Of a stretch of DNA of 64,000 nt, positions 1 through 8,414 are shown one piece after another (the first letter of the stretch is position 1; each line of letters opens with the position of its first letter). The position numbers and the translations under genes are program-made. Location of the stretch: assembly GCA_947466075.1 (NCBI GenBank), contig CANIBP010000024.1, positions 1 to 64,000 of the forward strand. Direction: 5' to 3'. The notes under the pieces are model-generated. The model was not told the DNA's origin. It made no database searches and saw only the letters and a program-made list of their open reading frames with translations. Origin of the DNA: Verrucomicrobiaceae bacterium (GTDB taxonomy: Bacteria; Verrucomicrobiota; Verrucomicrobiia; Verrucomicrobiales; Verrucomicrobiaceae).

Positions 1-60
1 AGGTTTGAAGTGCCATGCGAATTGAACCCGCTGCACGGCACGCCGTTGTACCAAAGTTGA
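1..60 (+). CDS. possible C-terminal end of a gene entering from the left
   Basis: Frame 1 is open from the first base to a TGA at 58-60 and reads as 19 residues ending HGTPLYQS. The codons look ordinary, but the stretch is too short to identify and could be chance. No function is proposed. The DNA from 61 to 131 shows no gene. Confidence 0.2.
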   Translation, partial: RFEVPCELNPLHGTPLYQS

Positions 61-131
61 ATTATCAATGCTCGCGATGAACGGTGCTTTTGGAGGTCCT
101 CCCGAACATTCAAAATCCACGATGAATGGTC

Positions 132-305
132 TTAACCGAGTGCCATTCTGGTCAGGCCTATCTTGCGCTGGCAGAAAGAGCCAAAGATGATGCCGACCAC
201 ACAACCAGCCAGCACGGCCCATTGCAGCCAGCCGAGGAGAGGAATTAGGCCTGGCACCAACAACACGGCGCAGACGAGACCAATGAGAACAGAGAGGATT
301 TGCAT
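132..305 (-). CDS. small two-helix membrane protein
   Basis: This 57-codon frame starts at ATG 305 and stops at TAA 134-132. It is almost wholly hydrophobic: helix one covers about residues 3-24 (rich in Leu/Val/Ile, with Pro18 and Pro22), a GWLQW turn follows, and helix two covers about 29-44. The tail is basic (CQRKIGLTR). That helix-turn-helix pattern and the sensible codon use favour a real gene over chance. No Shine-Dalgarno sequence is obvious. Family not recognised; it is presumably an inner-membrane protein. It points away from the tRNA-Ser gene at 423. Confidence 0.5.
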   Translation of the reverse strand: MQILSVLIGLVCAVLLVPGLIPLLGWLQWAVLAGCVVGIIFGSFCQRKIGLTRMALG

Positions 306-422
306 AGCGGTGGCAAAGACCGCCAGCCGGACTCGAACTCAACTGAAATTCCGGGACATCATTGTAAGCCCCGCCTTGCGTTCCTCCGCAGACGCGGTAC
401 TCTCCGGCCTCGCTGAACTGAA

Positions 423-542
<120 letters not shown>

Positions 543-589
543 CCCTCCGAAGCTCGCAGAGCGAAGGACGGGCCACCGTTCTCTCCCCG

Positions 590-669
590 GCTACGAATGG
601 CAGGCCATCGGCACAGCAGACTGCTTGGTTTCCGTGGTATTCGAAGGCTTGCCCTCTTCGGCTCGTAGC
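590..669. repeat. long imperfect inverted repeat before the GIY-YIG gene
   Basis: gctacga (590-596) pairs perfectly with tcgtagc (663-669). Just inside, ggcaggcc (599-606) pairs with ggcttgcc (646-653) with one weak position. The right arm ends 14 bases before the ATG of the nuclease gene. The 140 bases between the tRNA hairpin and this gene contain no convincing ORF of their own. Confidence 0.4.
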
Positions 670-682
670 ACAAAGATTGGAC

Positions 683-937
683 ATGTATTACGTTTATCTT
701 CTCCGCAGCCAATCTGCGCCTGCGCAGGTCTATACTGGGTTCAGTGAAAATCTTCGACAGCGCCTCGCAGAACACAATGCGGGAAAGTCCACTCATACCA
801 AGCGGCATTTACCCTGGACACTGGAAACCTATCTGACCTTCTCGGACCGATCTCAGGCGCTTGCCTTTGAAAAATACCTCAAAACAGCGTCAGGAACTGC
901 TTTTGCGCGAAAGCGGCTTCGCCCGGCCAAAGTTTAA
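683..937 (+). CDS. GIY-YIG nuclease superfamily protein
   Basis: The 84-residue protein is a minimal single-domain GIY-YIG protein. YVYLL near the N-terminus and VYTGFS about ten residues later correspond to the GIY and YIG halves. They are followed by LRQRLAEHN, with the family's basic helix and the conserved His-Asn, and a late Glu in AFEKYLK fits the metal-binding position. The family catalyses metal-dependent DNA cleavage, but stand-alone members of this size (UPF0213/YhbQ-like) have poorly defined roles. ATG 683 is preferred; an in-frame TTG lies at 677. It follows tRNA-Ser and two dyads, an arrangement that suggests a mobile or tRNA-linked history. That history is inference. Confidence 0.85.
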   Translation: MYYVYLLRSQSAPAQVYTGFSENLRQRLAEHNAGKSTHTKRHLPWTLETYLTFSDRSQALAFEKYLKTASGTAFARKRLRPAKV

Positions 938-964
938 ATTCTTGCGACCTGGATGGCGATCACC

Positions 965-1294
965 TCAACGAGTCACCACCGGAAACGTGTCCGGTGTGTC
1001 CACCGCAAAGAACTCACTCGTCTCAGGGTCTGGCATGCCGTGGCTGCGAATGCCTTCCAGCCTGCGGCGGCTGCCACGCTCGCTGCTTGGACGATTCGCC
1101 GTGCGCTGCACCAACTCGGTGATGACAGGCGCAGCGATCGCGGCGCTGGCGGCCAACAGAGTCAGCGCAATCACATTGGACGAGCCACGCCGCATGCCAC
1201 GGCCAAACAAAATGCCAAGCGCACAACCGGCGGCAGCGGGGGCAATGAGCGAGGCATAGGATTCGTAGTTCGGGGCAGGCGGGTTTTCTTGCAT
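965..1294 (-). CDS. small membrane protein, unknown function
   Basis: From ATG 1294 this is 109 residues; an in-frame GTG at 1315 would add seven. Two hydrophobic segments, about residues 15-29 (LIAPAAAGCALGILFG) and 40-57 (VIALTLLAASAAIAAPVI), are separated by a basic loop (RGMRRGSS). A polar, Arg-rich C-terminal tail follows. The glycine-rich first segment resembles other short two-helix envelope proteins, but no family is recognised. It converges with the GIY-YIG gene (27-base gap) and diverges from manC. Confidence 0.55.
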   Translation of the reverse strand: MQENPPAPNYESYASLIAPAAAGCALGILFGRGMRRGSSNVIALTLLAASAAIAAPVITELVQRTANRPSSERGSRRRLEGIRSHGMPDPETSEFFAVDTPDTFPVVTR

Positions 1295-1391
1295 GCTTTC
1301 ATCATAACCGAACACGTGAGAATCGCCAAAGAGGAATTTGCCCGTGTGGTGCTTTCCGGCTAATGAAGCCCTTGATCACTAAACCCAACGC

Positions 1392-2474
1392 ATGACCCAA
1401 GCCGCATCCCCCAAACGTTATGCCCTCATCCTTGCCGGCGGCAGCGGCCAGCGCTTCTGGCCCATCAGTCGTGATGCCCAGCCAAAGCAATTGCTTAAGC
1501 TATTTGGCGACAAAACTCTGCTCGAACTGACCATTGAGCGCCTTGACGGCTTCGTGCCCAAGGAAAACATCCTCATCCTTACCAACAAGCAGCAGGAGGC
1601 TTCTGTCCGCGCTCTCATCAAAGACTTGCCGGCTGAAAACATCGTCGCCGAACCTGAAAAACGTGACACTGCCCCCGCTATCGCCCTAGCCGTCGGCTGG
1701 GTCGTTGCCCGTGATCCTCAGGCCACCATGATAGTGCTGCCCGCCGATCATCTCATTCAAAACCACGCCGAATTCCAGCGCGTGCTCTCCAACGCCGCGA
1801 TCGCTGCCGAAAACAGCGGCAGTCTCGTCACCATCGGCATCAAACCGACTTGGGCCTGTCCTAGCTATGGTTATGTCGAGCGTGGTCGCCGTGCGAACAT
1901 TGGCGGACTTGATGATCTGCCCGTATGGGAGGTCGCGCGCTTCCGTGAAAAGCCCAATCCCGACCTCGCTGAGCATTTCATCAGTCAGGGAAACTTCCTC
2001 TGGAATGCTGGCATGTTCATCTGGACCATTCCCGCCATCTTCAGCGAACTCAGCCGCCACTGTCCTGTGCTCGCGGATTTCATTTCCGAACTGCGCGGCT
2101 CCAAAGATTTCAGCGCCACGGTCGCCAAGCAGTTCGGCAAGTTGCCGAAACTTTCCATCGACTACGCTCTCATGGAGCGCGCTTCTCGCGCACTCAACAT
2201 CGAAGCCACCTTTGACTGGGATGACGTCGGCAACTGGACCAGTGTGGGCCGCTACTTGAAGGCCGACGACGACGGCAATCAACACAACTGCGCCCTCTCA
2301 CAGCAGGACGCAGCGAACAACATCGTTTTCACTCAAACCGGCCAGCACGTGGCGCTCATTGGTGTGCAGGACCTCATCGTCGTCGCTGCCAAAGATGGTC
2401 TGCTCGTCACCAGTCGCAGCAAGGCCGAGAGCATTAAAAAACTAGTCGATGGCCTGCCCATAGAGCTGCGTTGA
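1392..2474 (+). CDS. manC: mannose-1-phosphate guanylyltransferase
   Basis: This enzyme makes GDP-mannose from mannose-1-phosphate and GTP, a cytoplasmic step feeding polysaccharide and LPS synthesis. The nucleotide-binding signature GGSGQRFWPISR (about 16-27) is followed by PKQLL (31-35), and PADH, FREKP, NAGMF and a late WDDVGNW are all in the expected order. At 360 residues it has the guanylyltransferase domain only and lacks the C-terminal phosphomannose isomerase domain of the bifunctional AlgA/ManC type. It leads a plus-strand run; ruvX starts 18 bases after its stop. Confidence 0.92.
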   Translation: MTQAASPKRYALILAGGSGQRFWPISRDAQPKQLLKLFGDKTLLELTIERLDGFVPKENILILTNKQQEASVRALIKDLPAENIVAEPEKRDTAPAIALAVGWVVARDPQATMIVLPADHLIQNHAEFQRVLSNAAIAAENSGSLVTIGIKPTWACPSYGYVERGRRANIGGLDDLPVWEVARFREKPNPDLAEHFISQGNFLWNAGMFIWTIPAIFSELSRHCPVLADFISELRGSKDFSATVAKQFGKLPKLSIDYALMERASRALNIEATFDWDDVGNWTSVGRYLKADDDGNQHNCALSQQDAANNIVFTQTGQHVALIGVQDLIVVAAKDGLLVTSRSKAESIKKLVDGLPIELR

Positions 2475-2492
2475 CGCGTTTATCTTTGTCCT

Positions 2493-2984
2493 ATGCCGCG
2501 CATCCTCGCCATCGATCACGGCACCGTGCGCATCGGCCTTGCTCTGAGCGATGAGACCGAGATCGTAGCGAGTCCTTTTAAAACGATCGACGCGAACCAC
2601 GAACCCGAGCGCGCCATCGCCCGCATCGTCAAGGAGAAGCATATCGGCAAAATCGTCATCGGGATGCCTTTTCGCATGAGCGGAGAGAAAGGTAGCGCTG
2701 CTGAACGCGTCGAAAAGTTCGCCACCAATCTCGGTAAGGAGCTGCAACACGCCATTCCAATCGACTTCGTCGATGAACGACTCTCCTCCGTCGAAGCTGA
2801 GGCCGCCATGTCACGTGCTGGCATCACTGGCAAACACGAGCGCAACGAGATCGTCGATCAACTCGCGGCCGTGGTCATCTTGCAGGAGTATTTGAACCAG
2901 CAGCGCGGCCCTGAGGGCTATCTGCTGCCCGACGCCACCTACGAACTCCCATGGACCCATGAGCCGAAGCGACGTCGAAAGTAA
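2493..2984 (+). CDS. ruvX: YqgF/RuvX family putative Holliday junction resolvase / pre-16S rRNA nuclease
   Basis: At 163 residues it has the usual YqgF length with an RNase H fold. AIDHGTVRIGLA near the N-terminus carries the first catalytic Asp, IGMPFRMSGEKG matches the family's GxP strand-loop, and VDERLSSVEAE supplies the conserved Asp-Glu-Arg. In E. coli the protein processes the 5' end of 16S rRNA; a Holliday junction role was the earlier proposal. It is followed after 7 bases by truA, which suggests co-transcription with another RNA-maturation gene. Confidence 0.9.
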   Translation: MPRILAIDHGTVRIGLALSDETEIVASPFKTIDANHEPERAIARIVKEKHIGKIVIGMPFRMSGEKGSAAERVEKFATNLGKELQHAIPIDFVDERLSSVEAEAAMSRAGITGKHERNEIVDQLAAVVILQEYLNQQRGPEGYLLPDATYELPWTHEPKRRRK

Positions 2985-2991
2985 GGCTGGT

Positions 2992-3792
2992 ATGCAGCAC
3001 GGGCCCGAGCCTGGCTACAAACGCTTGCGTCTCACCATCGCCTACTGCGGCACACCTTGGCGTGGTTGGCAGAGTCAGGATGGCGGTGGTGGCGTGCAGG
3101 ATGAACTCAACGCAGCCATTCGTAAAGCGACCCGCATCGAGACCCGCGTGCAAGGCAGCGGCCGCACCGACGCCGGCGTGCATGCGCTTGCGCAAACTGC
3201 GCACTGCGACGTGCCCGAAACCGCACGCATGAGCGGTGAATCGTGGGCGAACGCGCTCAATGCCTGCCTGCCGCTCACCATTCGCATTTTGAGTGTGGAA
3301 GACACCGCTCCGAGCTTCCACGCCCGCTTTAACGCCACCGGAAAAACCTATCGCTACCGCATCTGGCGTCCGCGCATGCTCTCGCCCTTCGAGGCAGATC
3401 GCGCTTGGCATGTCTATGGCCCGCTCGACATTGTTGCGCTGCGCTGGTGCTGCGAAAAACTCGTCGGCACGCACAACTTCATCCGCCTCAGCGCCAATCG
3501 TGGCGACATGCCAGAAACCGAACGCCGCACGCTGCCGGACAAAACCACCCGTACCATCCATCGCGTCGATCTCCGCGAAAACGGCGACGTGCTGGAACTC
3601 GAATTCGAAGGCGACGGCTTCCTCTATAAAATGGTGCGCCTCATTGTCGGCAGCCTTCTCCACGTCGCCCGTGGCCGTGAACCAAAGGAATGGTTCGCCA
3701 GTCTGTTGTATGATCCCACCGGTATGCAGAGCAATCAAACCGCACCTGCCTGCGGCTTGTATCTGGTCAAGGTGAACTACCCTGCCGAGTGA
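2992..3792 (+). CDS. truA: tRNA pseudouridine synthase A
   Basis: The enzyme isomerises uridines 38-40 in the tRNA anticodon arm. The catalytic motif GRTDAGVHALAQ carries the nucleophilic Asp at about residue 60, FHARF(N)ATGKTYRYRI is the family's second signature, and FLYKMVRLIVGSL near the C-terminus is also typical. ATG 2992 gives 266 residues, close to E. coli TruA (270), with AAGG about nine bases upstream. ATG 2959 would overlap ruvX by 26 bases and add eleven atypical residues. Confidence 0.92.
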   Translation: MQHGPEPGYKRLRLTIAYCGTPWRGWQSQDGGGGVQDELNAAIRKATRIETRVQGSGRTDAGVHALAQTAHCDVPETARMSGESWANALNACLPLTIRILSVEDTAPSFHARFNATGKTYRYRIWRPRMLSPFEADRAWHVYGPLDIVALRWCCEKLVGTHNFIRLSANRGDMPETERRTLPDKTTRTIHRVDLRENGDVLELEFEGDGFLYKMVRLIVGSLLHVARGREPKEWFASLLYDPTGMQSNQTAPACGLYLVKVNYPAE

Positions 3793-3838
3793 CGGCCGCT
3801 TGCATCTAGCCGCCCTTTGCGGCATGACAGCCGCCCTC

Positions 3839-5449
3839 ATGTCACACGAAGCCCAAATCGCCCGCCGTCGCTCCTTCGCGATCATTTCGCACCCGGATGC
3901 CGGTAAAACGACGCTGACCGAAAAGCTCCTACTCTACGGCGGTGCCGTCGCGCTCGCAGGTTCCGTGACCGCTCGTAAAAATCAGCGCGCGACGACTTCC
4001 GACTGGATGGAGCTCGAAAAACAACGCGGCATCTCCGTCAGCTCCACCGTGTTGCAGTTCGAGTACAAAAACTGCGTCGTGAACCTGCTCGATACACCGG
4101 GTCACAAAGACTTCTCCGAAGACACCTACCGCGTCCTCACCGCCGTCGATGCCGCCATCATGGTCATCGACGCCGGTAAAGGTATCGAAGCCCAAACACG
4201 CAAACTTTTCGAAGTCTGCCGTCGCCGTGGCGTGCCCATCTTCACCTTCATGAACAAGCTCGACCGCCCTGCGCGCGAGCCCATGACACTACTCGACGAT
4301 CTCGAAACCGTCCTCGGCATCGGCGCATGTGCCATCAACTGGCCCCTCGGTCTCGGTCAGCAGTTCCGTGGCGTCTATGATCGTCGTAAAAAGGATGTGC
4401 ATCTCTTCGAGCGCACCGTGCATGGCGCTTACCGCGCGCCTGAAAAAGTCGGTGGCCTCGACGATGACTTCGTCGCGCAACACACCGTTCCCGAAGCACT
4501 GGAGCAGGCCAAAATGGAACTCGAAATGCTCGACGGAGCCGGTCACGAATACGACCGCGCCAAGATTGACCGTGGCGAGCTCACGCCCGTCTTCTTCGGC
4601 AGCGCCAGCAACAACTTCGGCGTGCAATTGCTCCTCGACGGCTTCCTTGAACTCGCTCCGCCGCCCGAAGCGCGCATGGCCGACGACGGCCGCATCATCG
4701 AACCGACCAACGACGGCTTCTCCGGCTTCGTCTTCAAAATCCAGGCCAACATGGACCCACGCCATCGCGACCGCATGAGCTTCGTGCGCATCGTCAGCGG
4801 CAAGTTCGAGCGCGACATGCAGGTCACCCACACGCGCACCGGAAAAATCGTCCGTCTCGCCAATTCGCAGAAGCTTTTCGCCCAAGATCGCGAAACCGTG
4901 AATGAAGCCTACGCGGGCGATGTCGTCGGCATCGTCGGCAATCACGGCTTCGGCATCGGCGACACCCTCGCCACCGATCCCAAGCTCAAGTTCGACGAAA
5001 TCCCCCGCTTCGCGCCCGAAGTCTTCGCCTTCCTACACAACCCCAGCACCGCGCACTACAAACGCTTCCGCGACGGCCTCGAGCAACTCCTCAGCGAAGG
5101 CGTCGTGCAGCAGTTCACCCAGCCCCACGCCGGCCAGCGTGTCCCGCTTCTCGGTGCCGTCGGCCCCTTGCAGTTTGAAGTCGTGCAGTTCCGCCTGGAG
5201 AGCGAATACAACGCCCAAAGCCGCATCGAAAACGCCCCCTACACCGTCCTGCGCTGGGTCCGCACCAAGGACGGCGGCAGCATCGAAGACTTCGACATCC
5301 CCAGTGGCGTCACCACCGCCCAAGACAACCAGGACCGCTGGGTCGTCTTCTTCAGCGACCAATGGGCCATCAACTACTTCGAGCGGCGGAATCCCAACGC
5401 CGAGCTGTCGGAGATTCCGTGGGATGAGGTGGAGAAGGCGGCAGGTTAA
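3839..5449 (+). CDS. prfC: peptide chain release factor 3 (GTPase)
   Basis: RF3 is a translational GTPase that recycles RF1/RF2 after peptide release. The G domain is complete: SHPDAGKTTLTEKLL (P loop), RGISVSSTV (switch I), DTPGHKDFSEDTYR (G3) and NKLDRPAREP (G4). The C-terminal two-thirds follows RF3 rather than EF-G, including the QTRKLFEVCRRRGVPIFTF stretch. ATG 3839 gives 536 residues, near E. coli RF3 (529) and with the typical start MSHEAQIARRR. A TTG at 3800 would add 13 unsupported residues. Confidence 0.94.
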   Translation: MSHEAQIARRRSFAIISHPDAGKTTLTEKLLLYGGAVALAGSVTARKNQRATTSDWMELEKQRGISVSSTVLQFEYKNCVVNLLDTPGHKDFSEDTYRVLTAVDAAIMVIDAGKGIEAQTRKLFEVCRRRGVPIFTFMNKLDRPAREPMTLLDDLETVLGIGACAINWPLGLGQQFRGVYDRRKKDVHLFERTVHGAYRAPEKVGGLDDDFVAQHTVPEALEQAKMELEMLDGAGHEYDRAKIDRGELTPVFFGSASNNFGVQLLLDGFLELAPPPEARMADDGRIIEPTNDGFSGFVFKIQANMDPRHRDRMSFVRIVSGKFERDMQVTHTRTGKIVRLANSQKLFAQDRETVNEAYAGDVVGIVGNHGFGIGDTLATDPKLKFDEIPRFAPEVFAFLHNPSTAHYKRFRDGLEQLLSEGVVQQFTQPHAGQRVPLLGAVGPLQFEVVQFRLESEYNAQSRIENAPYTVLRWVRTKDGGSIEDFDIPSGVTTAQDNQDRWVVFFSDQWAINYFERRNPNAELSEIPWDEVEKAAG

Positions 5450-5455
5450 TGTAGC

Positions 5456-5479
5456 GCGAGTATGGCGAAGCCTACTCGC
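5456..5479 (+). terminator. hairpin after prfC
   Basis: gcgagta (5456-5462) pairs perfectly with tactcgc (5473-5479) around a ten-base loop, seven bases after the prfC stop. No U-run follows, so termination is only a suggestion. Confidence 0.3.
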
Positions 5480-5520
5480 CTCGCTCTCCCACCACGTTGA
5501 AGTTCAAAGCCGCTACCGAC

Positions 5521-5955
5521 ATGCTCGACGATGAAAATGAAGAAGATTGGGTTAACAGCCAGCGCGTTGTGGTCACAACCTATCTGAAGCAAGAAAAAGT
5601 TCATCATGGGGAAATAGCCGAGTGACCAGCGTGGCATTACCAGCCACTATTGGCTGTCTGGGCCATCGAATCACGAACCGCACCAGGACGAGTTGGGTGG
5701 TGGGCAATCAGTGGTGATGTCCCCACCGACTACGTGAGTTTTGCCGACGCTGATCATCCGCGTGAAGTTGCACGGCATTTTGCCAAGCGTTGGGCCGAGC
5801 TTTCGGATTTCATGATTCGTGGCGAACGTCATTCTGAATCGAATATTGGAACGCCTGATCAGTGGCCTGAACTCGGCCTGCTTCTGCAACGTCGCTCGAA
5901 CATGTTAAAGGATCTGGCAGAAGATGATTCGGTTTGGACTGAGATCGACAAATGA
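5521..5955 (+). pseudogene. DUF4826 family protein interrupted by an in-frame TGA
   Basis: One frame is continuous from ATG 5521 to TGA 5953-5955 except for TGA at 5623-5625. The part before the stop ends VHHGEIAE, and the part after it reads PAWHYQPLLAVWAIES, then GWWAISGDVPTDYVSF and DHPREVARHFAKRW. As I recall the DUF4826 family, the stop falls where the ...GEW-PAWH... tryptophan would be, so a TGG-to-TGA change is the simplest explanation. Intact, it would be 144 residues, a normal family length. The family's function is unknown. The downstream part could still start at TTG 5650, but it would lack the N-terminal third. Confidence 0.7.
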
Positions 5956-6057
5956 GATGCCTGTCGCGTGGCCGCCTGCTCGAAATACAACGGTGTGCCG
6001 GAGTTCGAGGCCGTACGTGCCGAGGTGGAAGCCGAACTGGCAAAATCGGAGTCTTGA
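5956..6057 (+). pseudogene. coding-like tail in frame behind the DUF4826 stop
   Basis: The DUF4826 reading frame continues beyond TGA 5953-5955 for 33 sense codons to TGA 6055-6057, ending EFEAVRAEVEAELAKSES. Third codon positions are mostly G or C, as in the real genes here. It may be the remnant of another gene's C-terminus or simple chance. No start with a ribosome-binding site was found; the only in-frame candidate is GTG 5968. Confidence 0.2.
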
Positions 6058-6072
6058 GCTAATACTAGCCCC

Positions 6073-6270
6073 ATGACACCGACGAAACTCATCATCAAAC
6101 CGGAGCGCCGCTTCACTTGGGAGCAGTGGCAGGCGGGCCGTGCCGAGCGGCGGCGGCTGGGGAATCTCGTGGCTCCGAAAAACATCCGGCGCAAGAAGAG
6201 CGAGGGGGATGAGGACCTACGCGGGCCGAAGTTCAATAAGCCGTTTGATCCTTCGGCGGACGACGTCTGA
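6073..6270 (+). CDS. small basic hypothetical protein
   Basis: This is a 65-residue soluble protein with no signal or membrane segment. It is strongly basic in the middle (RAERRRLGNLVAPKNIRRKK) and ends with FNKPFDPSADDV. It starts at ATG and stops two bases before the SDR gene, so the two are probably co-translated. The composition suggests nucleic-acid or ribosome contact, but this is only a guess. Family not recognised. Confidence 0.6.
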   Translation: MTPTKLIIKPERRFTWEQWQAGRAERRRLGNLVAPKNIRRKKSEGDEDLRGPKFNKPFDPSADDV

Positions 6271-6272
6271 GC

Positions 6273-6962
6273 ATGAAGGGGAAAACCGTCGTCATCACCG
6301 GTTGCACGCGCGGACTTGGCCACGCGATGATTCCACGCTTCATCGCCGCGGGTTGGCAGATCGCCGGTTGTGGCCGCAATGAAGCTCAAATCGCCGACTT
6401 GAGCCGCCAGTTCCCTGCCCCGCATCTGTTCCAAGCCTGCGATGTCTCATGCGAAAGCGATATTGCTACGTTTTGCGCCTCGATTCTCGATCAATTCGGT
6501 CCGCCGGACCTCGTGTTGAACAACGCGGCGATCATCAATCCGAATGCACCGCTATGGGAGACGAGCGCGGAGGAATTCAGCCGCATCATCGACATCAACA
6601 TCAAAGGCCCGGCTGCGATGATGCGTCATCTGCTGCCTGCGATGCTGAAGCGCGGCTCCGGCGTGATCGTGAATTTTTCCTCCGGCTGGGGCCGCTGCAC
6701 GGCGGCTGATGTGGCGCCGTATTGCGCCACCAAATACGCCATTGAAGGTCTTTCGATGGCCACAGCGCAAGACACCGGCGGCAAAGTGGCGGTGATCCCG
6801 ATGAATCCAGGCATCATCGACACCGACATGCTCCGCAGCACCTTCGGCAGCGAAGCGGGCGGTTTCCCGGATGCCGATGACTGGGCGAAGCGCGCCGTGC
6901 CGTTCTTCATCAAGCTCGGCCCCAAAGACAACGGCCAGCCACTCACGGTGCCGGGTGGCTGA
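6273..6962 (+). CDS. short-chain dehydrogenase/reductase
   Basis: A classical SDR of 229 residues. TGCTRGLG at about 9-16 is the TGxxxGxG dinucleotide-binding loop, CDVS gives the adenine contact, and NNAA is present. The catalytic Ser lies in NFSSGW and the YxxxK motif is YCATK. It should be a cytoplasmic NAD(P)-dependent oxidoreductase; the substrate cannot be told. PGIIDTDM after the catalytic loop is also typical. It sits between a tiny basic gene and coaB without a gap large enough for a separate promoter of obvious strength. Confidence 0.88.
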   Translation: MKGKTVVITGCTRGLGHAMIPRFIAAGWQIAGCGRNEAQIADLSRQFPAPHLFQACDVSCESDIATFCASILDQFGPPDLVLNNAAIINPNAPLWETSAEEFSRIIDINIKGPAAMMRHLLPAMLKRGSGVIVNFSSGWGRCTAADVAPYCATKYAIEGLSMATAQDTGGKVAVIPMNPGIIDTDMLRSTFGSEAGGFPDADDWAKRAVPFFIKLGPKDNGQPLTVPGG

Positions 6963-7003
6963 CAACTCCTTGACCGTTGACCTCCGACTCTGGACGTTCG
7001 GCG

Positions 7004-7654
7004 ATGCGCCTCCTCATCACCGCCGGCCCGACGCGGGAGCCGATTGATCCGGTGCGGTTCCTTTCGAACCGCTCTTCGGGTCGCATGGGTTATGCGCTCG
7101 CCGAGGCCGCGTGTGAAGCCGGGCATGATGTGGTGCTGATTTCCGGTCCGGTGACGATCCCAGCACCTGAGGGCGTGACATTGGTTCATGCGGAAACGGC
7201 GCGAGAGATGTTCGACGCGGTGCAGATCTACCTCAGCGGCTGCGACGCGGCCATTTTCAGCGCTGCAGTGGCCGATTACCGGCCCGTGCATGTGGTGGCG
7301 CAGAAGATGAAGAAGACTTCGGACAAGCTCACGCTCGAACTCGAACGCACCGAGGACATCCTCGGCTCCGCACGCACCAAATTCGGCTTCCAGGGCCTCC
7401 TCGTCGGCTTTGCGGCGGAAACGGAGAACCTGATTGCCCAAGCGCAGGAAAAGCTGGTGCGCAAAGGTTGTGACATGATTGTGGCCAACGATGTGTCGCA
7501 GGCGGGCATCGGGTTTGACAGTGCGGAAAACGAAGTCACCCTCTGCCTTCCCGGCGGCCGGACGATTGCCCTCCCCAAGCAGTCCAAAACCGCACTCGCA
7601 CGCGTATTGATCGCACACATCACCCAGCTCTCAGCCCCCAACGACCCGAAGTGA
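7004..7654 (+). CDS. coaB: phosphopantothenate-cysteine ligase (CoaB domain, stand-alone)
   Basis: It joins cysteine to 4'-phosphopantothenate in coenzyme A synthesis. TAGPTREPIDPVRFLSNRSSGRMGYALA is the hallmark CoaB N-terminus, SAAVADYRP is the second conserved motif, and GFAAETE with DMIVANDVS is the third. At 216 residues it holds only the CoaB half; most bacteria fuse CoaC and CoaB, so a separate coaC should exist elsewhere. ATG 7004 is preferred over TTG 6977, which adds nine residues before the core strand. Its stop overlaps the next gene's GTG start. Confidence 0.9.
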   Translation: MRLLITAGPTREPIDPVRFLSNRSSGRMGYALAEAACEAGHDVVLISGPVTIPAPEGVTLVHAETAREMFDAVQIYLSGCDAAIFSAAVADYRPVHVVAQKMKKTSDKLTLELERTEDILGSARTKFGFQGLLVGFAAETENLIAQAQEKLVRKGCDMIVANDVSQAGIGFDSAENEVTLCLPGGRTIALPKQSKTALARVLIAHITQLSAPNDPK

Positions 7655-8409
7655 AAGAACTCCTCGCCACCGCCACCGAAGCCGCACACGCCGCAGGCAA
7701 AATGATCAAAGAAAACTTCGGCTCCGAGCTCACGGTGAACGAAATTCAGCGTCATGACATCAAGCTGGAACTCGACGTGCTCAGCCAGAAACTCATCACC
7801 GAGATGATCCTCGCGCGTTTCCCCGATCACGCGATCCTCGGCGAAGAAGGCGGCGAAATCGGCGGCAACGGCGAAGTCGAATGGATCGTCGATCCGATCG
7901 ACGGCACGGTGAATTATTTCTTCGGCATCCCACACTTTTGCGTCTCCATCGCCGCACGGAAGCGCGAATCCAAAGAACTGCTCATCGGCGTGATCTTTGA
8001 TCCCATGCAGAATGAAACATGGACCGTCGTGCGCGGCGAGAAGGCCCAGCTCAATGGCAAACCGATCGCCGTTAGCAATCGCGCTGAGATGGCCGAAGCC
8101 GTCGTCACCGTCGGCTTCTCGAAGAGCAAAGAGGCACTCGATCTCGGCTTCGCCCGCTACAAGCGCATCGCCTACGAAGTGCGCAAAACCCGCATGCTCG
8201 GCAGCGCCGCGCTCGCCATGGCTTACATTGCTTGCGGTCGCCTTGATGCCTATGTCGAAGAGCAAATCAGTCTGTGGGACATTGCTGCTGGACAGCTCAT
8301 GGTCGAAATGGGTGGCGGCAAAGTGATGCTCAAACCCAGCACCACCAAGCCCGGCACCATGTTCATCTGCGCGTGGAACGGCAAACTGCCTATCGAAGCG
8401 TCTCTCTAA
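7651..8409 (+). CDS. inositol monophosphatase family protein
   Basis: A Mg2+-dependent sugar-phosphate phosphatase of 252 residues. Metal site motifs are GEEGG (about 66-70), WIVDPIDGTVNYFFG (about 81-95) and LWDIAAGQLMVEMGG near the C-terminus. The family includes SuhB/inositol-1-phosphatase and related 3'-nucleotidases; the sequence alone does not decide the substrate. The GTG start at 7651 overlaps the coaB stop (GTGA), which suggests translational coupling. The ABC ATPase gene starts five bases after its stop. Confidence 0.87.
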   Translation: MKELLATATEAAHAAGKMIKENFGSELTVNEIQRHDIKLELDVLSQKLITEMILARFPDHAILGEEGGEIGGNGEVEWIVDPIDGTVNYFFGIPHFCVSIAARKRESKELLIGVIFDPMQNETWTVVRGEKAQLNGKPIAVSNRAEMAEAVVTVGFSKSKEALDLGFARYKRIAYEVRKTRMLGSAALAMAYIACGRLDAYVEEQISLWDIAAGQLMVEMGGGKVMLKPSTTKPGTMFICAWNGKLPIEASL

Positions 8410-8414
8410 ATCGC

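Noticed and set aside
2875..3885. 336-residue minus-strand frame
   Set aside because: Antisense to truA; no start site or family signature.
8274..8414. Longer start for the ABC ATPase gene
   Set aside because: The extra 47 residues lie wholly within the phosphatase gene and lack sense; ATG 8415 fits the family start.
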